Shown piece after piece: positions 21,550-27,171 of a stretch of DNA of 27,171 bases. The position numbers and the translations under genes are program-made. The stretch comes from a virus: IMG/VR virus record IMGVR_UViG_3300042565_000868, positions 1 to 27,171 of that record. One strand, written 5' to 3'. The first letter of the stretch is position 1; each line of letters starts with the position of its first letter. The notes beneath the pieces are model-generated. The model had not been told where the DNA came from, did not search any database, and worked only from the letters and a program-made list of their open reading frames with translations.

Positions 21550-22049
21550 TTAAGCACCTCGACTAACTCTGAGTTAATTTTTTGCAACTGAGCAGTTAAT
21601 AGTTCAATGTTGTAAGTAAGCTCACCACGTTGAGCAAACAACTGATATGCCTTTTGCCGTTTCTCTTCAGCGGCTTTTTCCTGCTGCTGTATCTTGCTTG
21701 GGATAACTTGGCCCGTTGCTAACCAGTGCTGAAGCGAATCTGAATAGAGCATCCCGAAATGGCGCTGCTTTAGCTCTCCACGCTCAAACACAAACAAGGC
21801 AGGAACTGAATCTTTAATGACGTCTGACTTATCTTGTCGCATCCATGTGCGTTTAAACTCGGATGGCTGTGGTGTTTTATCCATTGGATGCGAAACTTTC
21901 AGCATCCCTGTTTCATATCCACTCAAATCAATCTTGGGTAATTGTTCGTCAAGTCGTGTGCAGTACGGACAGTTGTCTGCGTATACCTTAACAAGCACCA
22001 ATTCTTGCTTAATAAACTCTTTAACAGTCTCTTCGTTTAATACAATCAT
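21546..22049 (-). CDS. thioredoxin-fold protein with CPYC active site and coiled-coil tail
   Basis: The start is ATG 22049, preceded by a GGGGAG ribosome site and placed 10 bases after the fibre stop; the longer frame to 22193 would lie inside the fibre gene. The 167-residue protein has a strand KVYADNCPYCTRLDE with Cys27-Pro-Tyr-Cys30, the glutaredoxin-type CPYC. A loop and then DSVPALFVFERGEL follow, with cis-Pro83 and a strand, as in thioredoxins. Residues about 117-167 form a Gln/Lys-rich coiled coil. It would catalyse thiol-disulfide exchange in the cytoplasm; no signal peptide is seen. Its neighbour upstream is a fibre with 33 Cys, a likely substrate. Confidence 0.9.
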   Translation of the reverse strand: MIVLNEETVKEFIKQELVLVKVYADNCPYCTRLDEQLPKIDLSGYETGMLKVSHPMDKTPQPSEFKRTWMRQDKSDVIKDSVPALFVFERGELKQRHFGMLYSDSLQHWLATGQVIPSKIQQQEKAAEEKRQKAYQLFAQRGELTYNIELLTAQLQKINSELVEVLK

Positions 22050-22059
22050 TGTCTCCCCA

Positions 22060-24039
22060 TTATTTACCAAAAACATACCAGTTAGACGATACCACATAAT
22101 TACCCGAGCATCCGGAATAATATGTAGCCGCTTCGCACGAAGATTGATCTCCGTAACTGGAACAAGATGCGCCACCTCCGCAAGTCGAGCCATCCCATAC
22201 GCAATTTAAATAGTTCTGCGTACAGCCGCTAGTAGATCCGCAACTGGCTTCGTTTAGCGCACCGCATGATAGGGATCGTATAAACGGACTAATGTGTACC
22301 CAATCTTTAAAATTAGAGAGCGTATAAGAGGTCGTATGGTCGATAGTTTCACTGCCAGCCGGCACGATTATCACGTCTGCGTTCGTACTCGATGCGTTAT
22401 AGATCCAATAGTCTCTGTCGGGACATGATGTAATTGACGGTAGCGTTAGTGAGATGGCTGTTGCCCAGTTGCAGCCAGGCTCATTGTTGCAGTTAGTAGA
22501 ATCGTCGATACCCCCGCACGATGCCGTGCCGCTACAGGCTGCGCCGTATACTCCGGTACAGTTTCCGGTAGCATACGTTCCTTCACAACTATACGAATCG
22601 TAAGTACCTGAGCAACTAACAAACCACGATCCGCCAGTACAAGCACCGGTACCGCTATCATAGCTACAAAAACCACCGCCGTTAGCTGCGTTACACGCTG
22701 TACCATCTCCGCCGCCATCTGAGTAGTTAGAACAGTCGTCAAAGTTCTGCGTACATCCTGTCGTAGATCCACAAGCCGCTTCGTTGAGAGGCGAACAATC
22801 CTGTGGATTGTTATTCCAACTACATCCAGTATAGCTGTTACAAGTTGACTCATCGCCAAAACTTGAGCAGGACGCTTGTTCCCATGTGCATCCAGCCGTG
22901 CCTTCGCAACTTGACTGATCGCCGTTATAAACAGCGCAAGAGTTTCCAGCAAACCATGAACAGCCGCCGTGTGCATCACGAGCTAAACACGTTGCTTCTG
23001 TCGTGTAGCTGCTACACGCATTGGTGGGAGCGCCATTACACGCCGCTGCTGACGGATCTACGATCCATTCCGTCGCTGTGTTGTCCAGTGTTTGATTTGC
23101 GGTGATATATTTGACTTTTAATGCTGTGCCACCTTGCGACATCAAAGTACTGCTTGGACTAGTATTACCGCCCGCGTTTACACCGTTAAGGAAAGCCCCG
23201 TATCCGTAATGCGTGAACGTGCTAGGTATGCTGTAACTAAATAGGCTATTTGTAGCCTTGGTGTAGGTAGCAACACCGTTGCCAGTAGGACCAACGTAGG
23301 TATTGACTTCACCAGATGAGCTAACGCCAATATGTGCCGCATCGGTGTTGTTGAATTTGAAATCGATCCAAGTATGAGAGCCTGTGTTCTCTAAAGAAAT
23401 ATGCCGTGTCGTTCCGGGCGAACTGTTTGATTTAGCAAGCCCCGAAATTGTCGCAACGCCTTGAGTCCCACTACCTTGAACAAGTAGATCGCCAGTAAGC
23501 ATCCGACCACCGCTGAGCACTCTCACGCTTACATCGTCTACAGTAAAACGAGCGCCAATAGCAGTTGGATTGAGAGTTATTCCGCCAGTCGTTGTTGTAA
23601 CCACGCCACGAAACGTAAAGGTTCCGTTTGTTGTTGCCGATCCAACAAAGTTTCCAGCGACTGTGATTGTTACGCCACCTACCGTAACGTTAGAAAGAGT
23701 AAACGTAACTTCGAATCGTTCGCCTAAGCTCATTGATATGGCTTGCGTCAGACCGCCTGTGCCGTTTGTATTGTGACTGACGCTATTCGATGAATATGAC
23801 CATCCGGTCGGAAGAGTCCATCCCGTTGAGCTACCCGTAAACGATCCGTTAGTCACTCGCTCTTGAGACGTTGACGATACTGAAAGCCATTTGTTCGTGT
23901 TGTCCCAGTTCAGATTGCGGCTATCTTGCGTTATCAATCCAGTAGAACCGCCAAACGTAACGCCGCCAGTAACGAGCGTTGGGACTCCCGCGGCTGTGAA
24001 ATCAAAGTTTCCGGTGAATGGATTAAAAACGTATGGCAT
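22060..24039 (-). CDS. cysteine-rich tail fibre or receptor-binding protein
   Basis: The 659-residue protein opens MPYVFNPFTGNFDFTAAG, a virion-anchoring motif of fibres, followed by beta-rich Gly/Ser/Thr/Asn sequence with a jelly-roll-like domain (about 58-175). No Cys occurs before residue 334. From there the usual C-terminal fibre domain (TANQTLDNTATEWIVDPS, SLTLPSITSCPDRDYWIYNA, SETIDHTTSYTLSNF, then SSNWYVFGK) is interrupted twice by Cys-rich loops, about 331-525 and 588-645. Together with Cys539 that makes 33 Cys. It is coupled to the upstream gene by TAATG and followed by a CPYC thioredoxin-fold gene. It probably binds the host surface. Classification as fibre is firm; the role of the Cys modules is inferred. 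Confidence 0.92.
   Translation of the reverse strand: MPYVFNPFTGNFDFTAAGVPTLVTGGVTFGGSTGLITQDSRNLNWDNTNKWLSVSSTSQERVTNGSFTGSSTGWTLPTGWSYSSNSVSHNTNGTGGLTQAISMSLGERFEVTFTLSNVTVGGVTITVAGNFVGSATTNGTFTFRGVVTTTTGGITLNPTAIGARFTVDDVSVRVLSGGRMLTGDLLVQGSGTQGVATISGLAKSNSSPGTTRHISLENTGSHTWIDFKFNNTDAAHIGVSSSGEVNTYVGPTGNGVATYTKATNSLFSYSIPSTFTHYGYGAFLNGVNAGGNTSPSSTLMSQGGTALKVKYITANQTLDNTATEWIVDPSAAACNGAPTNACSSYTTEATCLARDAHGGCSWFAGNSCAVYNGDQSSCEGTAGCTWEQASCSSFGDESTCNSYTGCSWNNNPQDCSPLNEAACGSTTGCTQNFDDCSNYSDGGGDGTACNAANGGGFCSYDSGTGACTGGSWFVSCSGTYDSYSCEGTYATGNCTGVYGAACSGTASCGGIDDSTNCNNEPGCNWATAISLTLPSITSCPDRDYWIYNASSTNADVIIVPAGSETIDHTTSYTLSNFKDWVHISPFIRSLSCGALNEASCGSTSGCTQNYLNCVWDGSTCGGGASCSSYGDQSSCEAATYYSGCSGNYVVSSNWYVFGK
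22108..22266 (-). repeat. second cysteine-rich insertion of the fibre
   Basis: Codons for residues 592-644 contain 9 Cys and sit just before the closing strand SNWYVFGK. The opening CGALNEASCGSTSGCTQN is almost identical to CSPLNEAACGSTTGCTQN (residues 415-432) in the first insertion, showing that the two insertions share an origin. Confidence 0.8.
22465..23040 (-). repeat. first cysteine-rich insertion of the fibre
   Basis: Codons for residues 334-525 contain 23 Cys, with a loose repeated unit of the type C-x(8)-C-x(5)-C-x-W, for example CSSFGDESTCNSYTGCSW and CAVYNGDQSSCEGTAGCTW. Gly, Ser, Thr and Asn dominate between the Cys. The unit varies in length and later parts are more degenerate, so it is a diverged array rather than a fresh tandem repeat. 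Confidence 0.8.
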
Positions 24040-24287
24040 TACGATCTCACGACACTTGTAAGATTTCCGCTTGTGTATCCAAGAGTAAGGGTCGCAACAG
24101 TTACGCCACTAAGTCTATAAATGACTCCAGTCAAATCAGCGCCAGTATATGACAGCGTAATTTGATCATACGGCTGATTGACAAGACCCTGAACTATTTC
24201 CTGATATACGTTGCCATTTCTAACAACAGTAGCAACAGGAATATCAGGATTAACTGCGGTCGCTGAGTTTGATACTGTTGTCGGCAT
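24039..24287 (-). CDS. small virion-type protein between portal and fibre
   Basis: The 82-residue, beta-rich protein (VNPDIPVATVVRNGNVYQEI, SYTGADLTGVIYRLSGVTVA) has Thr/Val/Gly content like small tail or fibre-base proteins. It overlaps the portal stop and the fibre start by TAATG on each side, so the three are tightly coupled. It may be a fibre-attachment or chaperone-like protein, inferred only from its neighbour. No signal or membrane segment is visible. Family not recognised. Confidence 0.83.
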   Translation of the reverse strand: MPTTVSNSATAVNPDIPVATVVRNGNVYQEIVQGLVNQPYDQITLSYTGADLTGVIYRLSGVTVATLTLGYTSGNLTSVVRS

Positions 24288-26854
24288 TAGTCGATCTCCT
24301 CAATGTCGATACCCACTGGGTTGCCTTCGGAATCGCTGATAATAGTTCCTTTGCGCTTTTTACTTCGCGTTGGAGCTTTCTCCACAACCATTGGCTTATC
24401 CGTTTGAATCATGATCGGAGATTGTTGAACAAATTTTTGAGCAGCATCCATGCTTACTCTAATTTGTTCAATCTGTTGTTCCTGTTGCAATCGTCGCTCT
24501 TCCATCAATTTTTCTTGTTGAGAAAGACGGAACTGCATTTGCTTGGCATCAAGCTCCTGAACCTTCAGCAATCCTTGCAAGCGATTGTTTTCAGCAGTTA
24601 TCTCATGCTTCATGTTTTGACCTTCAGTCATCGCCTGAACCTTGAGCATATCAACTTGAACTGAATTGGCTTTAATCTGCAATTCTTGCTGCTTCAATGC
24701 CAACTCTTGCTCTGCCACATACTGATCCAACTGAGCCTTTTGCATCTGGATATTGCCAGATAGTTGTTCGCGTTGCATCTTCATCTGCTGCTCTTGAGCC
24801 GCAAGAATGTTCTTTTCATGACCATCTTGAGCCTGGATTTGAACTGCTTGGATGCGAGCTTGCGATTCCATTTGAGCAATCTGCATTCGTGCTTGCATTT
24901 CCTGCATAACAGGGTCTGGAGGTGGAGGTTGTTTCGCCGCTTCCTCTTTAGCCTGAGCAATTTCACCAATCTGATTAAGTGCCTTGGTAAAGATGCCATC
25001 GAGCTCTTTGCCAGACTTGAATCGCTTGATCACGTTCTGGAACAGCTCGATTGAGAATCCTAATAGTGGAGGGTATTGCTCAATGAGAGAACGCATCTGA
25101 TTGAAGAACTCGCCAGCAGTTGACATGAGTTGCGCACCCTCTTGCTGCTCTTGCGCTTGATCAATGGCAACCATGCTGTCGGAAGCAATCTTGATGCGGT
25201 AACTAATCCTATCGTCATCACGCAAGAACCCAAGGATTTGCTCTTTAACCATAGCAATCTGCTGCTCTGGAGTTGGTCCCATTGGCATTGGAGGTGGCAT
25301 CATTTCCATACCTGGCTCGCCTGGTGGCATACCTTCTGGCATTGGAGGTGCTGGTGGAGGCTCTGGTGGAGGTGGCAACACCGCTGTAATTATGCGGTCG
25401 GCATCGCCAACATCGAAGATTGTCTCTGGGTCAAACTGCTCCGCAATAATCGTGCCAAGTTTTGCAATCGCATCAGAGATAAACTTGCAAAACATATTCT
25501 GTCTTACAACAAGACCAAGGGACGACCATTGCGACTCAAGCCTGTTAGCTGTTGCAGACTTATATTGCTCTGATGTTCCGCGAAGGAGATCAGATACTTT
25601 GAGGGTTTCGTATAGTTGCTGGAGTGCTGATTGCCTAGCTGCTTGAAGCTGTTGAAGCGCATTAACATATGGAGTTATGTCCATAAACTCAACGCCAGAT
25701 TGAAGACCGCCACGGCTCTTATAGGACGGCCAATTCATGACTGGGACCATCTTTAGGTCGCCAATCATAAGTTGCTCAACCTGTAAGCCTAGCGAAGCAT
25801 CATAAAGCGCATTAGTGCGGATGGTCTGAGTTACGGCATGAACGCGAGTTGTAAGCCGCTCAATCTCAAGGATTTGGTCTTTTACATGAGCATAGTCTGA
25901 TACCGGAAGAACGCTATCAGGATCAGCACTCTGAGCGATTACAGAACAAGGGTAGAAGCCTTCAAAGTCTATAGGTGGCTCTGACTCATGAATGATAAAC
26001 TTCTCAGCAGACTTATGACCCCAGTAAACACGCTCTGTTTCTTCACACCAAATCTCGTGTACTTCTGCCTTACCTTCGTACTTATCAGCGTCCTTGTTCC
26101 AATCCTTTGTTGCTTTATCTGGAAACGAATCAAAGTGCATCTTGTCGGCAACTTCAGCACCGAACAGTTCTTCTGCTTGTGGTCGTGTAAGGTATGCACG
26201 GCGTGACCGCCACTCTACTTCTGTTTCGTTACGAGCATCAGAACAGAAATAATCGTTGTATTGAACAACGTCCAAGCAAGCATCATCGCTTTCTTTCTTC
26301 TCAATCTTAACCTTGGCAAGAATTAAGCCACCAGGACCTTCACGTTGTTCGATGATCTCTTGAGTAAATGGTTGTCCCTGGTCGTCCAATAACGTCCCAT
26401 CCGCCGACGGGAAGAGAGCGATTTCCATTTCCTCTTCCTCAATCTCTGCCTCATATCGCGCCCATAGAACAGCACGGCCAGTAAGAAGGAACTGCAACGC
26501 TGCGTTATACCCAACATTATCAAATGGAAACTCACAGTCCATTACATACTGGATATTCCGTTCAAGGATAACTGCGGATAGTTCTTCAAGTGTGCCACCA
26601 GTGCGCTTACGAAGACTTACTTCTGCTTTTGGCGTGGAAGAATAATAAGCAGGTAAGAGAGTATTAACACAATACCACCATACGTTAAGTCTTCGCTCTG
26701 TATCATTTAGAATGCCTACTTGCTTCTGCGCGTTATAAACGCGGATAGATTCCTCGGCCATTTCGATGAACTTTTTGGATCGCTCTTCTGCACGGGTTAT
26801 TTCCGTTTTCCAATAAGTAGAAGAGAATCGTTCAACTAATGGCTTAATCTTCAT
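24287..26854 (-). CDS. portal protein with long coiled-coil C terminus
   Basis: The 855-residue protein has a podovirus portal pattern: ERRLNVWWYCVNTLLPAYYS (about 53-72), YNAALQFLLTGRAVLWARYE, YFCSDARNETEVEW, GFYPCSVIAQSADPDSVLPV and SDLLRGTSEQYKSATANRLE. Residues about 492-532 form a Pro/Met-rich linker. The region about 645-815 is a Gln/Glu/Lys coiled coil, ending in a basic, then acidic tail. Portals form a dodecamer at one capsid vertex through which terminase packs DNA; in P22 a C-terminal coiled-coil barrel extends into the capsid, and the long coil here may do the same. It is larger than P22 gp1 (725). Its start overlaps the terminase stop (ATGA). Confidence 0.94.
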   Translation of the reverse strand: MKIKPLVERFSSTYWKTEITRAEERSKKFIEMAEESIRVYNAQKQVGILNDTERRLNVWWYCVNTLLPAYYSSTPKAEVSLRKRTGGTLEELSAVILERNIQYVMDCEFPFDNVGYNAALQFLLTGRAVLWARYEAEIEEEEMEIALFPSADGTLLDDQGQPFTQEIIEQREGPGGLILAKVKIEKKESDDACLDVVQYNDYFCSDARNETEVEWRSRRAYLTRPQAEELFGAEVADKMHFDSFPDKATKDWNKDADKYEGKAEVHEIWCEETERVYWGHKSAEKFIIHESEPPIDFEGFYPCSVIAQSADPDSVLPVSDYAHVKDQILEIERLTTRVHAVTQTIRTNALYDASLGLQVEQLMIGDLKMVPVMNWPSYKSRGGLQSGVEFMDITPYVNALQQLQAARQSALQQLYETLKVSDLLRGTSEQYKSATANRLESQWSSLGLVVRQNMFCKFISDAIAKLGTIIAEQFDPETIFDVGDADRIITAVLPPPPEPPPAPPMPEGMPPGEPGMEMMPPPMPMGPTPEQQIAMVKEQILGFLRDDDRISYRIKIASDSMVAIDQAQEQQEGAQLMSTAGEFFNQMRSLIEQYPPLLGFSIELFQNVIKRFKSGKELDGIFTKALNQIGEIAQAKEEAAKQPPPPDPVMQEMQARMQIAQMESQARIQAVQIQAQDGHEKNILAAQEQQMKMQREQLSGNIQMQKAQLDQYVAEQELALKQQELQIKANSVQVDMLKVQAMTEGQNMKHEITAENNRLQGLLKVQELDAKQMQFRLSQQEKLMEERRLQQEQQIEQIRVSMDAAQKFVQQSPIMIQTDKPMVVEKAPTRSKKRKGTIISDSEGNPVGIDIEEID

Positions 26855-27171
26855 ATCCTAGCTCTTCCTCTTTGCGATCTCATCTGCGCTATATACGCTT
26901 GCAGCTTAATCACACCCTTGTTGAATACTTCTGCCGGCTGTTCCCACTTACTATCAATTAACCGTTCTTTGCAGAGATACCGCAACGCATCCGGCAAATG
27001 GTCATTGCCTTCTGTATCAACGTCCTCTGGTCTTCGTTTGTCAATCGCCAAACTCGGGAGAGATTCTAATAGTCCTGGGCAGTTGGTGGTAATATACAAC
27101 AGAGCCGGCTTGCTCACCAACCGTTGTCTTATCTGCGACCACCCAGATAGACGATCATTATCGGCTTGCCT
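26851..27171 (-). CDS. terL: terminase large subunit, C-terminal part (partial)
   Basis: The frame is open to the window edge, giving the last 106 residues. It begins RQADNDRLSGWSQIRQRL, then LLYITTNCPGLLESLPSLAI, then the run PEDVDTEGNDHLPDALRYLC (about 54-73). The acidic DxxxDH..DALRY motif is the closing part of the RNase H-like nuclease domain of phage large terminases, which cuts concatemeric DNA during packaging. The ATPase half lies outside the window. Its stop overlaps the portal start (ATGA), the usual order in phages. Confidence 0.92.
   Translation of the reverse strand, partial: RQADNDRLSGWSQIRQRLVSKPALLYITTNCPGLLESLPSLAIDKRRPEDVDTEGNDHLPDALRYLCKERLIDSKWEQPAEVFNKGVIKLQAYIAQMRSQRGRARI

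Noticed and set aside
22050-22193. N-terminal extension of the thioredoxin-fold gene to 22193
   Set aside because: The extension lies within the end of the fibre gene, lacks a ribosome site and adds no domain, whereas ATG 22049 has GGGGAG directly upstream.
22446-22979. 177-codon minus-strand frame overlapping the Cys-rich fibre
   Set aside because: Alternative frame of the Cys-rich repeat; its composition is Val/Thr/Leu-rich without domain pattern, and the fibre frame is continuous with recognisable domains at both ends.

Overview
The window looks like part of a short-tailed (podovirus-like) dsDNA bacteriophage genome, probably infecting a Gram-negative bacterium. The support is a phage structural set in canonical order: terminase large subunit end, portal, scaffold, major capsid, adaptor, nozzle-like protein, three ejection-type proteins (one ending in a lytic transglycosylase), tail fibre and lysis genes. 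It also holds a small recombination module and one tRNA-Asn. No RNA polymerase, integrase or DNA polymerase lies inside the window. Both ends are cut: the left in the tail of a short unidentified rightward frame, the right in the terminase gene.

Region 1 (1-4302, + strand) is an early-type arm of small, tightly coupled genes. It carries an ERF-family annealing protein, an RHH-like small protein and a tRNA-Asn(GTT) with encoded CCA. A structured, gene-poor stretch follows (about 1.7-2.1 kb), with an apparent leftward intrinsic terminator, a second hairpin, a possible 44-residue ORF and a tract of six GGG runs. After that come a small protein with an SSB-like acidic tail, a nuclease-like protein, a VRR-NUC nuclease and several unknown small proteins. 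ERF, the SSB-like protein and VRR-NUC suggest a recombination or replication-repair set.

Region 2 (4299-27171, - strand, read right to left) is the late morphogenesis and lysis arm. From the right: terminase end, portal, a small virion-type protein, a fibre-like protein with two cysteine-rich insertions, a CPYC thioredoxin-fold protein, three small unknown genes, scaffold, major capsid, three small decoration-type proteins, an unknown protein with an AT-hook-like tail, adaptor with an inserted carbohydrate-binding-like module, a Gly-Ala-repeat protein, a Gln-rich protein, nozzle-like protein, three ejection-type proteins, tail fibre, DUF5675 protein, a membrane/coiled-coil protein, a secreted protein and a Pam3-gp28-like holin. 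Most neighbours overlap by ATGA or TAATG or are 1-10 bases apart. The exceptions are spacers around the capsid and decoration genes, which hold four hairpins, two of them clear intrinsic terminators. These probably set the ratio of capsid to tail transcripts.

The most unusual element is the fibre at 22060-24039. Its C-terminal beta-domain is interrupted in two loops by modules with 33 cysteines in total, while its first 333 residues have none. The next gene in the transcript encodes a thioredoxin-fold protein with a CPYC active site. I propose, as inference, that the two form a phage-encoded disulfide folding pair for a cysteine-knob receptor-binding protein.
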